Shown here one piece after another: positions 10,846 through 23,254 of a stretch of 64,000 nt of DNA. Each line of letters opens with the position of its first letter. Position 1 is the stretch's first letter. Where the stretch lies: contig CM074763.1 of assembly GCA_037355855.1 (NCBI GenBank), forward strand, positions 2,604,001 through 2,668,000, written 5' to 3'. Source of the DNA: Pseudo-nitzschia pungens (taxonomy: Eukaryota > Bacillariophyta > Bacillariophyceae > Bacillariales > Bacillariaceae). The notes under the pieces are model-generated. The model worked only from the letters and a program-made list of their open reading frames with translations. It did no database searches and had not been told where the DNA came from. The translations under genes and the position numbers were made by a program.

Positions 10846-11418
10846 ATGGAATCTATCGACGGGGATATTGCAAAATACATATGGGGATTCTTTCTCGATT
10901 TTGACGAAACAGGGTTGGAAGAGACGGGAACTATCGCCGCTGGCTCAACGCCGCCGCCGGTCACAGCATTCCAGCAGCAGCATTGCCAGGAATGCGTTCC
11001 TGGTAACTCCTCGGAAGAATTCCGTGACCGACGCCTGGATTTTCGGTCGATTCGGTCGTTGCGAAGCGTCAACAAATTCTTTCGGGATACCTTTGACGAA
11101 CTCTCCGGATGGTCGTGTTGCGCCATCGCAATGAAGCGCGAATACCTGTTTCTCAAGAACATCAAGTCGTTCCAAAACTGGAACTTGGCTCGGCAGCGCT
11201 GGGCATCTTCTCCGGGAAGAAGAGGGGCCGATGGCAGCACAGGCGGGGGATGGACGCCGGAAAGGCGGAAAGAAGCTGCAGCGATGGTGAGCCGTGCTAT
11301 GGAACAGAAGAAAGCTGCAGTGCTGAGGCGCAACAAGATCCTTCGGTTGCTCGATCGTGGTCCATTCACCATAGAGGAGAAACGCCTGACCTACGAACAA
11401 GTATGCATCATACAATGA
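10846..11418 (+). CDS. F-box-like hypothetical protein
   Basis: 190 residues from the ATG at 10846. The N-terminus (MESIDGDIAKYIWGFF) and the segment DFRSIRSLRSVNKFFRDTFDELSGW (about residues 65-90) resemble the two halves of an F-box, with a low-complexity insert between them (TPPPVTAFQQQ). The remainder is basic and helical (RRKEAAAMVSRAMEQKKAAVLRRNKILRLL). The frame ends at GAACAAGTATGCATC...TGA. The GTATGC there could be a splice donor, so a further exon downstream cannot be excluded, but I cannot place its acceptor. F-box proteins recruit substrates to SCF ubiquitin ligases; this role is inference from a weak match. Confidence 0.55.
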   Translation: MESIDGDIAKYIWGFFLDFDETGLEETGTIAAGSTPPPVTAFQQQHCQECVPGNSSEEFRDRRLDFRSIRSLRSVNKFFRDTFDELSGWSCCAIAMKREYLFLKNIKSFQNWNLARQRWASSPGRRGADGSTGGGWTPERRKEAAAMVSRAMEQKKAAVLRRNKILRLLDRGPFTIEEKRLTYEQVCIIQ

Positions 11419-13050
11419 CACGAAGAAAAAAAAGGAAAAAAGTCGAGAACGTAATTCAAGCCACAAGTGCTTATATCATGTGGAGGACGCAAAAAAACTT
11501 GCAACACGTTATTGCTGGAATGAACAATAAGACATTCTAGCCACTCCATCAAGTACGATAGAACACGACAGAAATACTTTAACCTAAAAGTTATGAAAAA
11601 TCATTAAGTTGCTAGGTGCCAAATACAAAAGATTCCATGAATCGATGTTCAACTTGCTATCTCCCACCAAGCGCTGCATATCATTCATTAAAGTCTTCGA
11701 TGTTTCTTTCATTGTTATTTATGTTTTATGACAGTTCAAGTGATGTTGAATCGGCAGTCAAATTGTTTTGTTGAAGTAATAGAATAGCGTTATGACCAGT
11801 AGATAGTATCAATCCTAAGCACAAGCTTAAGCACATCCACATTTGAAGTGTCAACTCAAAAGAAATTGTGAATGACATGGATATCTGCTTCCATATCGTT
11901 TCTGTCCCTTCAACAAACTAGAAGTTGCTGCTCTATTTTAGTTTCACTTACCACCATGGCTTGTAGGCACACCAATAACTTCTTTGCCGACAGAATTTCT
12001 TGTAGTATGTGATTGCCCTGCTGTGCCCATCCTCCATCAATAGTGAGAAAATACAATTTTCTGGTCCAGATATAGTAGTATTCCAAAGAGCCAGAACCAT
12101 ATTTGCATCCTTACATGCTGGTATTACTTGTACAAGGTAACCTTACTCGTAATTTCGAGTTTCGATTTGTGCAGACGAACACACCACAAGAGAGTAAGTC
12201 ATAGATTGTAGTGAAACAATGACGCGTTGTGTTTGTGATGTGTATGACTCCTACTGTGTGTTCCTTTCTTACTTAGGATGCCACAGGACAGCACTTACCG
12301 GTACGAGTACACTACGATACTGTATTTACTACAAGTAGGAGTAAGGTTACTCCCATAACGTACGGTAAACCTTACGGGACTTCTGAGTTGAACTAGTGCC
12401 GTACGTACCGGTACTCAAGAAGAAGTGCTCCGACGCACCTCTATCACGTACCGTAAAAGAAGATTCCGATGTACGAGCACAAGTAAGGTTACCGTTGTTT
12501 CCAGTACCGATAAACTTACCTCACAAATGCACCGGTTCAACGTCGGTCGGTCGTCCCACAGCAATGGGACTTTCTTGTGAGCATTAGCATTCCAGTCACC
12601 TGTTGTCATCCAGCTCATCGACAAATCAAATCGTGCGGAGGAAAGGTGTTTTGACAAAGTCGCCGTAACGTGCATTTGGCTCTTACACATGTTATTGTTT
12701 TGTTAGTCGTGACGACGGACAACAAGATCTATTGTTCAATGATAAGAACGAGAGCAGCAGCGAGAGAGAAGATACGACGACTCTGTTACATACGACACAA
12801 GAAACAGGATTGAAGAAATAGAAAGGAAGAAAGCGATAGCACGATTCCTTTCGCAGCAATCGTAGAGAAACTCACCTCGCTGCAAAACGGCAAGCGGGAA
12901 CTAACGCTGCATTTCATCGCATCGCATCTCATCTCATCGCATCTCATCTCATCTCATCGAGCCACGTTGTTTTTATTCATCGTAGCAAACACAGAAACCT
13001 TCAGACTGTCCCGATTCAAAGGAAACCAAACAAAACACACAACAATTGCC
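11419..13050. other. Intergenic spacer with repeated GTAAGGTTAC-type motifs
   Basis: No gene supported. Motif copies include GTAACCTTACTCG at about 12137 and GTAAGGTTACCG at about 12483. The 3' part is the presumed promoter and 5' UTR of the CDP-diacylglycerol synthase gene and ends in a pentamer repeat. Confidence 0.5.
12915..12959. repeat. Pentamer microsatellite (CATCG/CATCT)n
   Basis: Nine consecutive five-base units alternating CATCG, CATCT and minor variants, ending about 90 bp upstream of the CDP-diacylglycerol synthase ATG and therefore probably in its 5' UTR or promoter. Confidence 0.85.
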
Positions 13051-14848
13051 ATGACATCCGAAGACGGCCTCCGGCAACGAAAGTCTTCCGACAAGAAACC
13101 CGAGTTGAATTCCCTCTTGTCCAAGTCGACGCTCGATGACGCAACGTCGACGACAATGAAAAGTCAAAACGGCAGCAATGGCGCAGGGCCGCGCTCGGCC
13201 ATGTCGGGAGATCAGGTGGCAAAGGACGAGAAACGAAAGTCAAAGTTTCTGGTCCGCGTGGTGTCGGGAGTCGGCCTCATTTCCGTCTTTGGATCCTGTA
13301 TCTTTTTGGGGCACCTGTACGTGTGCGGGATCGTGGCCGTGGCAGAATTCCTCCTCTTTCGCGAGTTGGTCAAGGTTCGCTACAACACGTACTTCGAGCA
13401 GGTCCAGAACACGGTTCCCCTTTTTCGGACGACCCAGTGGGCGTGGTTTTCGGTTGCCATCTTTTACACCTACGGAGACTTTGCCTCGGAGGTCATCCAG
13501 TCCAATCCGGACCTGCACTACCTGGTGCCCTACGCCCAGTACGTCAACACAGTTGCCTTTGGCCTGTATACGGGGGTCTTTGTGCTGACGATCGCCACCA
13601 TGCAGGTCGGACACATCAAGTTTCAGCTCAACCAGTTGTGCTGGACGATCATGGTGCTGTGCCTGACGGTCGGACAGATGAAATACATCATGCACAACAT
13701 TTTCAATGGCCTCTTTTGGTTTACCTTTCCATTCCTTCTGGTGGTCTGCAACGACATCATGGCCTACTTTTGCGGGGTATCTATGGGACGCAAGTTGATT
13801 CAGCGGCCCTTTATTTGGTTTTCTCCCAACAAGACCTGGGAAGGTTTCATTGGTGCGTGTGGTCTTGTTTGTCTGTATCGTGGTTCGAGCGAACGACTTT
13901 GTCCGAATTTGTCAATGCCTTGGGTTTCGAATAAGTTGTTGTCGCTTACGGACAGTGGGAGTGGAGTTGCACCGCAGTGCACTGCAATGGAGTGGGAGAA
14001 CCCTCGGCCATTCTCCTTCGCAATCACCGTGAATTGAGTTCTAATCTGTTTTCGTTGTCGTGGTTCTTGATTCATTTGCTTCATTGACTGATAAATCGGT
14101 TCTTTTTGGTCTCTTTTTTGCTGAATTCAATCCGTTTCGATACACTGCAGGTGGCGGAATCTGCACAATGGTGGTAGCTTGGTACCTGAGCCGATTTCTG
14201 GCGCAATTTACCTGGATGACCTGTCCGGTCAACGATTTCGAGCTCTTTCCCGACACGCTGGATTGCACCAACGACAACGTACACCACATATTCGTCGAGG
14301 CGCAGAGTGTATTCCCCGACCAGCTTTTCGACCTCATTCCGCGATCCCTGGTCAAGATGATACCGGGAATTGTCGAGATTTGTGCCGGTGCTGGAGAAGG
14401 CTTGGCTCCGTGCAGCAGCGGAGCAGACGGCATCGATTCTGGAAGTGGTGAGACTTTTCACCATTTCGAGCTGGTCGTGAAAAACGTCTATCCGATCCAG
14501 ATCCACGCGCTGTGGCTCGGACTGTTCGCCTCGGTGGTGGCACCCTTTGGGGGGTTCCTGGCCTCAGCCATCAAACGGGCCTACGGAATCAAGGACTTTG
14601 ATTCCCTCATCCCCGGACACGGCGGAGTCACCGATCGCCTAGATTGCCAGTTCCTGATGGCCCTGTATACCTGGGTCCACTACAACAGTTTTTGCCGGCT
14701 GACGACCATTTCCGTCCCCAAGCTGATCTACCACTACAACCTTCTCTCCTCCCTAGAACAACAACAGTTTCTGGAAGCCATTGTACCCACCGATGACCCC
14801 GAACTCCTCCGGAGATTTCAGGATTACGCCGTTGCGGGGATGAGTTGA
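13051..14848 (+). CDS. CDS1: Phosphatidate cytidylyltransferase (CDP-diacylglycerol synthase), two exons
   Basis: Makes CDP-diacylglycerol from phosphatidate and CTP, the precursor of phosphatidylinositol, phosphatidylglycerol and cardiolipin. Exon 1 is 13051-13852, the intron 13853-14150 (GTGCGT...CTGCAG, 298 bp), exon 2 14151-14848; the product is 499 residues. The join gives KTWEGFIGGG, matching the eukaryotic enzyme's conserved KTWEGFIGG block. The family signature is complete near the end: SAIKRAYGIKDFDSLIPGHGG then VTDRLDCQF. Six to eight membrane helices are visible (for example GVGLISVFGSCIFLGHLYV and FTFPFLLVVCNDIMAYFCG). The N-terminal 80 residues are hydrophilic. A loop between the CPV and PIQIHAL blocks is longer than in animals. 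Reading straight through the intron would stop after the conserved block, which confirms splicing. ER location is expected for this eukaryotic type; a plastid copy would need a transit peptide, not evident here. Confidence 0.95.
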
Positions 14849-17800
14849 GCGGGGCAAGAGGATTGGGGAATACGAATGCAAATGCAAGCATCGGCCGACG
14901 ACGAATGCCAACGGAATGTGGAGCGATGTCGTGTCGTACCATATCACCTAGGGAGGCTTTACGTGCTTGTTGCTCCGGCTGTTGCATTGCAAGCACTGGA
15001 AAAATTCTTTTGCTGACCATTTTGAATATTTTAAATTGTACATACTAGTACGTCTAAAGGAGTGTATTATGTGAGCCTTCTAATTTTTGTTAGACGCTTG
15101 ATGTTACGAACCTCGTGAACCCTAGTAATTGGAAATGAGCTTTTGGTGGTTATTTTCAGATCCCTTTCCATGCTTTTGCACACTCACACTGATTTTTCAC
15201 TCCAAGACTCAAACAAGAAGCAGCATGTGACGAAAAGACAAACCTAGTAGAAAGACTTGTGTAGTCAAAATCTTTCTGTTCCCGGATTTTGAAAAAGGTA
15301 GAATGGAAAGCAATTTGAAAATTAGAAAATAGAAGGATAGAGCGATAGAAGGATAGAATGAGCCAAAGTCAGTTACTCAGATTTGAACATCCAAGCAAAA
15401 TAGTTGATAACAAAAGTTTGTGGCCACTTGATCCACCTTTCATGAAATTAATTACTAGCTACGTACCCGTCAAAAACCAAAATGGATCACGTTTACCAAA
15501 ATGGATAAAGTCAAGTGACAGCATCTTTGCATTTGGCAATATCTCCTCGCATACACCACCTCTGTTCAAAGTAAAGACATCATCTGTTAGCTAACACTCT
15601 ACTCTACAACGCTCTATTCACTTCTAATTTTAAAAACAACTCAGCTTATTCTTCCCTTAGAAAGCTCCCGAATACAGAAAAAGGGCCGAAAAATGTGTGC
15701 TTTTCGAGTGACAGCTTTGCACCGGCATGGTTTTTCGGCTTGCACGCAGAGGGACATACTAATTAACCAATCATATTGCAGCATTTTGAATATTGGCATG
15801 GCCTTCTGGCTTGCGTGCGGTCAACAAAGCATCATAATATTATTATGATTTGTACCGTATGGTACATACATACAAAGAACAACAATTTTTGATGTCAAGA
15901 TGCCGTCACTCGATTGTATGGTCGCGTGTAGAAAATGTACCAATTTCTACACTTATCAAATTGGAACCACGTAGAATTATGTTATTTTTAGTTCGAAATG
16001 GAAACGTGAACCACAATTAAAAATTCTTATATTCGTGTACCGGCACGAGTAAGGTTTACTTAATTACTTGCACTTCATTCGGACTATCGCTAATTACGGA
16101 CGTGGATGCAACCCTTACCGTACCTTACAAGTCCTCATACGAGGATATTGCCTCCCCACAGCGACAACACAAGGACCACTGACTCACTCATTCAGTTGAT
16201 TGAATGAGTCACTTATCTCATTAATTGATTTTCGTTAAATGAAAAACGATAAGAATACATTCTTTCGTTCGTTCATTTCTTGCATATTTGTAGTACACAA
16301 TTGCGAGGTTACTTATTGTCTTTACCACTGAGCGTAGAAGATACTGAGAGCAATCGACATCTCATCCGGGATTACGGTTGTGATAATTATTTTTACAGTA
16401 TGCAATATCCCCAATCCTAAACATCACTTACACGCACAAGTGAAAATAATTCGTACCGGAGGCTCTTAAAAAAAAGAGATGTGACATAAACTTCATCCTA
16501 CCGTATCGGAACAACTGACATTCCATTGCATCGCATTGCCCTATGGAGAGCTAAAATAGATACTTAGTAACCTTACTTCGATTTTGAATTTCGTAGTGAA
16601 GAAGGAACGATAAGTTACTGAGAAAGTTTTTTGGCACTGACACTGATCTAAACGCTAATACAGTGGGAAGAAGATTAAATCCTGTGGTTTCGATCACACC
16701 CATGGAGGAATCATCCTGCTGAACCAATAAGGGGACAAAGAAAGTTTCGACGGGATTCAGGACTGATATTTGTTGTTCTGTCATCATCTGTGCAGGATTT
16801 CCGACGGATGGGATAGTAACAGTGTAAGAGGCATTATCTTTATTATGGAATCACTTATTGTTTAGAGTTCGTCTATCTATATCTAGATACTTCAATTTAA
16901 TAGTGAATCATATTTTTCGAAAGTTCAAAAAGAACTTGAAATGTGATTGTATAATAATTAAATGATTGTGACAAGTACGGCTGAGCAAAGTTGAGAGGTG
17001 TTATGATCTGGAAGGCTATACGGAAGGACGGTTGGCTCTCAAAGAAAGGTTCTTACAATGTCGATGATAATTGGAAAAGAGGGAAAAAGGAACATGGTCT
17101 TTATGCTGATTCTTCATAGTTCGAAATCAAGTCATAATGAACTCTATGTACAAGTATTCTCACGGATTTTCAATAGAAGAGTTGTTGATTCTTCTTTTCT
17201 CCTGGGGAGATACAGCGAAATACTTGCTGATTTCTCTTTTCTCTCATTTAACGTGCACCTGATTTGAGTTCGTGAAGTTGCTTAAATGAAAATAAATATT
17301 GTTTTAAAGCCTCAATGGAATACTTATAAAAAAATAATGTAGACAAAAAGGTTCTGAAAAGTCGGTCGGATGCTATTCTGTCTTGATAAGTTTTCTCGAT
17401 ATTGCTCCAACCCCAGAAAATACTTACGAACCGCATCGCATGCTTCTGATGAGTTCTTGTCTTAAATAAACCAGTCTCCGGTCCGGAAACTCCCGTGGAG
17501 CGGGTTCAACACCTTCAAACACCCCCAGATCCTGTCATCCGTGAAGTTTCTACGAGAGAGGTTGAACCAAAATTGTCTCTGTTCGCATACTTCAAACAAC
17601 AGTAGAAATCGTACGGGGATTTATTTATAGAGAAAAAGCGCTGTTTCCTTCAATGTTGACGTTTCACACGCACTAATTCTGTCTAAAAAAGTGTGTTCCT
17701 CCGCACGCGTTCTAAGTAACCAGTAGCAACTGCTCACTTGAAATTCAACTCATCAATCAAACTAAATTAATAGAAGTCGTACCAACAAAGAGAAAGGTCG

Positions 17801-18564
17801 TGAAAAGATATTATCGGTTAATCGGAAGATCAATTGCTCACCCGATCGACCCTTCAACGTTGAATCCATCCAACAACCCAAGCAACCATCCACCGATACC
17901 GAAACTATCGTGCTTCTTCTATCTAAGACTAGGTCCACCGTAGACGCTACCAGGTATCACTCCACCACGATTGCGATTCTGCGCGCCTTACACCGTGCAT
18001 CGAATACCCATCCACATGACGGAGCAAAGGTAAGCGCGGCAAACAAATGAAAGGCACCAACTATCATCGTGATCGCAAATGAAGATCCTCTGCTGTGGCA
18101 AAAACATTCGTTGCATTCGGTATCTCTCACCTCTGGATCAAGCAAGCAACGGGCGTTGTGAAAAACAGGGTTCGCAGTTTTTGGGAGGAACCAAAACGTC
18201 CCACTCACGACTCCCGATGATTCCTCGTCCATGGCAATGGAATTGCGTGTTTCTTGCTGCGACCATTGCTAACTCCATCCTCCCCCCCTCCTCGCCATGT
18301 GATTGTCTCCCTTGCTCCGGTTGGCCATCCAACTCTCACGGATGTGACCGACGAAATCCACACAAATCACCGAATGACTTTTTTCCCGCTTCTTCTCCGG
18401 TTTTCCTTCTCGAATTTTCGACAATCATGACGGCGGGTCATTGGCTCTCTTCCTGCGCTTCGCTGATCCCGAACCGGAAACAACACCCATCCCGCAACAA
18501 ACAATGACAACGACGACAACGACAACAATCTTAATCACAATCACAAACAACGACAACCATCAGA
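14849..18564. other. Long AT-rich intergenic spacer
   Basis: 3.7 kb without a supported gene. Small open frames (for example 15358-15594, 16551-16787, 17058-17267) are short, AT-biased and match nothing I know. Copies of GTAACCTTAC-type motifs occur (16036-16060, 16567-16576). The last 600 bases (17950-18564), richer in CAA and CAC, are probably promoter and 5' UTR of the Myb-like gene. Confidence 0.5.
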
Positions 18565-20998
18565 ATGCCCTCCCTGCTCATGCAGGCGGCCCAGTCCGCG
18601 GCCGAAGCCGACGGATTGGTCCAACCCATGAAGCAAAAGGGCGATCCCTTGATGGCTTCCAAACTCCCAACGAATGTAACCAGCAACAAGAACGGAATGA
18701 GCAACAACGGGGGAAGCAACAAGAATGCCCTTGCCATGGCAGCTGCGCAAGCCCAGCTGGTGGCCCAGCAACGTCAGCAGCAGCAACAACAACCGCGCAA
18801 GACGGGTTCCGGAGGGAGTTCCAAGAAGAAGGGCCAGCAACTCCGCAGGGGTAAATGGACTCCGGAAGAAGAAGCCTACGCCAACCGGCTGATCCAAGAA
18901 TTCAAGGCGGGCCTCCTGCCCCTCACGGACGGGACGACACTCCGTACCTTTCTGAGCAAGCTTCTCAACTGCGATCCCATGCGCATCTCCAAGAAGTTCG
19001 TCGGTTCCAACTGCATCGGGAAGCAAGTCTTTCGTCGCCGAACGGCCGATCTGAACCGACTGACACCCGAGCAGATCCAGAAGTCCCGGGCCGAGCTCAG
19101 CGAGCTGGAGCGCCGCTTCCTGGAACGCGTGGCGCAAACGAATCGCGTCAAGAACTCGTCCACGGTGGGAGGCGCCAACAACAACAACAACCACCACAAC
19201 TCGCACATGCACAACCAGCAGCTCCACAACCAGCACCGACACCAACAAATGGTTGCCGCCGGCAACGGCGTTAATTCCTCGCACCACAACGCCGTTGTTT
19301 CGGCGGCTCTCTCGGCAGCGGTGGCGGCCAATCGTGGCATGAACGTGAACGGGACCGGGAACGCCTTCCACAGGACAAACGGGAACTCCTATCACCACGC
19401 GGCGTCCAATCCCCCCTGGATGCAACCCCCACTGGGATACAAACAAGGACTCGGTGCCCAGATGGCGAGGGAAAACCTGGCGGCCGGACAATCCAACAGC
19501 CGGACGGCGGCCGCGGGACGGGCCCTCCTGGAGGGACTGGGAGGCGGCGGTCGCAGCAGCGGCGCCAAGGGGGGAAGCGATTCGCACTCGCATTCGAACG
19601 GCTCGTCCCATCCCGCTAGCAACAGCGGCATGATGGCCATGGCCGAACTCCAGAGACGGGCCAGCAGCATGCAGATGGGATTCGGGCACCAGTCGGCACA
19701 GAACATCCTGGCGGCACTGACCTCCGGAAACAGCAGCCATTCTCTGGCGCAGATGGCCCGGAACGCCAGCAACGGATCCTTTGGAAACATCATGATGAAG
19801 TCGGGGATTTCCCGGGACCAGCTCAGCCAGCTGGCACAGAATCGGGGACTCTCCTCGGCCTCGCTCTCCAACATGGGATTGGACGGGCGCAAGAACTCGT
19901 TTGATCAGCTCATGAGTCTCGACTTTCAGAGCCTGCAGTCCATCGACAACCTCGCGAATCTCATCCAGACGGGAGGGGGAGGCCAGGCGGCGGCTCCCTC
20001 CAGCGGCATGAAGAACTGGTCCGCCGACGTCGGAGGGATGAATGGCGGGAATGCGGGGGCCGGACGCTTTGGGTCCACCGCCAGTCTCTCGAACTGCGGC
20101 CCGCCGGCTGGCTAGCCAGAACAACTTTGAGACGCTCATGCGAAACCTCTCCAGCACCAACAACATGAGCCGGACCGGACTCAACCACGAAGCCGACGCC
20201 TACGGGGAAGGGAACTCCGGAAGCAACAACGGGAACACAAACTCGGGAAATGGAAGCAGCAGCCACCCCTTTGGGCAATCCTCTACCGCCAACCTACAGA
20301 GCTTGCTCCACAGCATGAACAGCGGCAACGGCGGCAGCACCAGCATGAGCAGCCTCCTCGGCGGAAACCATCCCAGCGCGGCATCCCTGGCCAATCTCTT
20401 GCAGAGAGCCGACAATTCCTCGACGGGATTGTCGGCACTCCGGAATCCCGACGGTCTTGGCGGCCGAAACACCACGAGCGTCGAAGATTTCTTGAGCCTG
20501 GTGGCAGCGGGAGACATTCCGCACCAGGATCCGGCCGTTCTAAATCTGCCGCTCAGCCAACTGCAACAGCAGCAGCTCCATCATCAACAAGGCGGCAATG
20601 CCGGAGGGAGCAACAACCACAACGGGGATCTACGACAGGGGGGCAACACCGGAGGAGACGCCGACGCCGGCGGCAACAACGAAAACGAGCGCAGCCAGCG
20701 GAACCACAAGAGTGGACAGGAAGGCAGGCACGGAAACGACCACGCGGCGGCTAGCATCCTGGCACAGGCCACGGGGAACACTGCCCTGGCAAACGCCCTG
20801 GCCTCGCGGTCCTTTGGGAGCAATCTCGGCGGAAGCTTTGCCGATTTCAGCCGGACAAACCTGTCGAGCCTCGGTTCCACCGCCGAGCTCCTGCAGCAGC
20901 TGGCCGACAGCGGCGGTGGAAGCAGCAGCTCCAATCTGAAGCGCAAGCTCTTGGACGTGGACGGTGCCCTCGAGGCACAGGGCGTGGGAAAACGGTGA
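18565..20998 (+). CDS. Myb/SANT-like transcription factor with long low-complexity tails, one frame change
   Basis: Starts at the ATG at 18565. After a short N-terminus with a Gln run, a basic stretch leads into RRGKWTPEEEAYANRLIQEF (about residues 94-113) and LRTFLSKLLNCDPMRISKKF (about 125-145), followed by CIGKQVFRRR. This is a Myb/SANT-like DNA-binding module that I recognise as common in diatom proteins. The remaining 600 or so residues are rich in Asn, Gln, Ser, Gly and His and look disordered. The first frame stops at 20115, while the next frame continues seamlessly from about 20090 (ARRLASQNNFETLMRNLSS...) to a stop at 20998 with the same composition, including the C-terminal LKRKLLDVDG. 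One base shift near 20095-20115, in GC-rich sequence, joins them. I infer an assembly indel rather than two genes. Nuclear regulator is the likely role; targets are unknown. Confidence 0.75.
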
Positions 20999-22682
20999 TC
21001 GAACGGAGCGAGTTGGGACGGGAAAAAGCTTGGGTGGGGTTGGTGAACCGCGGTGTGCCGCAACGGGAAGCCACGTGCTGCGCTGCGAGACGAGTTTGCC
21101 AACGGAGTCGGGTGCGTCTGTTTTGCGTGGGCAACAAAGCTGCCGAGAAACCAGCCTTCGAGCTCTGCTTGGCACGCCCTTGTCACTGCCGGAAACGATG
21201 CTACAGGCCAGAGAAACTACAGAATCAGTCGATTTGGGAATCCAGCTTTGTCGCTTGGAGAGAGAAAACGAATCCATTATCACTCTGTTTCCATGCCATT
21301 CTATCTCTTTTGTAACATTCCTTCTGTCGGTTCCCTCTCTGTCTGTCTTTTTCTCTGAGTTATGCGCGCATACTATCTTTCCAAAAACATCTCATGATTT
21401 GTGCGAACACTCGTACAACGGAATAGCTTGCGTACGTATCCTTTTAAAAGAAACTGCATAATAAATCCATGTTGTATAGTACAATGACAAACTATTTAGA
21501 TTTTTCTGTGTAAGTGTGAACACCGGTCCCGCGGTCTCGTCACCGTGATTTCATTCATACCATCTTCCCCTCAAAAACGAGAAACCGTTCGAGTGCCTGT
21601 TCATTGGTAACTCAAATACGTTCATCCCGGTCCTCTCCCTTCAATTTTACTCCTCCGTTCCGCTTTCGTAGATTCCCGTGACTATCGGAATCAGAATGGT
21701 TCATGTCTCGCGAACACTTTTCCATCAATCGGTTCGCCGAAAGCGTGTTCGTCATGATTGGATCGGAAACGTATTATTCGCCGGAATCGCAGTCGTCGAT
21801 GCTGCGGTCATCGCAACCGGAACCGGATCGATTTGTGGTTTGCACAGCGGTATTTCCATTGATGCGTTGAACTCGTGCGTGTAGCAACCCAAACCATGCT
21901 CGTTCGTGCCAAATCGTGCCCCTTTCTCCGAGATGAAAAGTGATCACCCGGTGGATGGAATTCCCGGTGCGCTGGCATGATTCCATCAAAATTACAATGC
22001 TTCGTGGTTAGTACGTAGTATTATTTTTGAGCGTTTTGATTGGATACAATACACAGATTTATAGCATGATGTGTGATGACTTTTTTAAGTGTCTCATCAC
22101 GTCCCTTCGTGGTGCGAAGAAGCTATTGTTAGGAAGGTGGGAAACGGAGGAAGATTCGAGAACCGATGCGAAAATGTGAGCAAAAATTATTAGAGTGGTT
22201 GCAATGATTTTTTATTGAAGTAAGACTTATTTTTTTTAAAAAAAAATTCAATTTGTCAACCCTCCAGTCGTGCACACTCTCAAAACAAAAATAATACGAA
22301 GTACGTAAAGTAACCTTACTTCAATTCCTCCTCGTATGTGCTGACGCACTTGTAAGGTTACTTAGTCCTAACACAACGAACGTGTATTTCCTTCATTTGC
22401 GGACTACGGTACCGTTACGTACCTAACCTCTCTCTAAAGTTACGTAACACGTTTGCGTCTTGGGGAACGAACCGGACACTCCTTTCTGGGTGTCCCGGAG
22501 ATGCCAGTAAGGTACTGATTGTAAGTTAAGGTTACTGTCATGTCCTGTTGAACTTACGTTTCTTTATACCGGGTACCGGTAAACCTTACAGTATCTTAAA
22601 AGGTTACGGTAAGATTACGGTACAGTTTACGAAGTACGAAGTAATTTATGAAAAAATCATACCAAACTCGCACGAACTAAAT
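20999..22682. other. Intergenic spacer left of the nested transposon
   Basis: No gene supported; the open frame 21678-21884 is short and unrecognised. From 22290 to 22640 it is dense in GTAACCTTAC, GTAAGGTTAC, TACGGTA and ACGAAGTA motifs (for example 22310-22319 and 22352-22361). Confidence 0.5.
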
Positions 22683-22684
22683 TA

Positions 22685-22890
22685 CGAGTACTACGAGTCC
22701 GATAACAATTGAGACTGGTCGAGTGCGCGCCCAAAATGTAACCAATTTACACGAATTTACACTGAGCGTGCAGGGAAGGTGCACATACCATAAATAAAAA
22801 TTATTCTGTAATAGACAAATTCCTACAACCCTTTATAGTATGCTCTTTTGTTAGTGGAAACGCATTCTTTGAGAGCTTCACTAAACTCTT
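22685..22890 (+). repeat. Left terminal inverted repeat of DNA transposon
   Basis: Begins CGAGTACTACGAGTCC. The outer 105 or so bases are identical to the reverse complement of the right end; then about 20 variable bases (CATACCATAAATAAAAATTA here), then about 80 bases with one mismatch. Internally it carries an outward-reading coding-like tail ending in YYKGL-stop. Confidence 0.9.
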
Positions 22891-23254
22891 CAAAATCATC
22901 TATTTTTGGTGTTCGCAAAAGTTCTTTTTCCGTGTATCGGCCTTCGAAAATGTGGCTCTATCCACAACAACAGCAATCGAGAGCAAGATGGTATCACACT
23001 TGCAATTATTGCCACTGTCTTGGATGAGGGGGTTGATCTTGGGTCATTGGTGGAGAGAGAGTGGAGCTGAGAAACAGAGAGGAATTCAGCAGAGGAGGGG
23101 AAATCGATCGATCGATGCGATCGAAATAACACGGCAATCCTCTTGAGAGATCCGGAGACTCGACAATCCACCACAGTATTCAGTCCGATCGATTGAAAGT
23201 ACCTACCTTGGAATCCTCTGCAACTGCAATCTCCTCCAAATTAGCTCTGAAACC

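Noticed and set aside
14849..18564. tRNA or other structural RNA genes in the long spacers
   Set aside because: I looked for T-arm (GGTTCGA-type) and paired acceptor-stem patterns in the spacers on both strands and found none convincing; a dedicated covariance search would be needed to exclude them.
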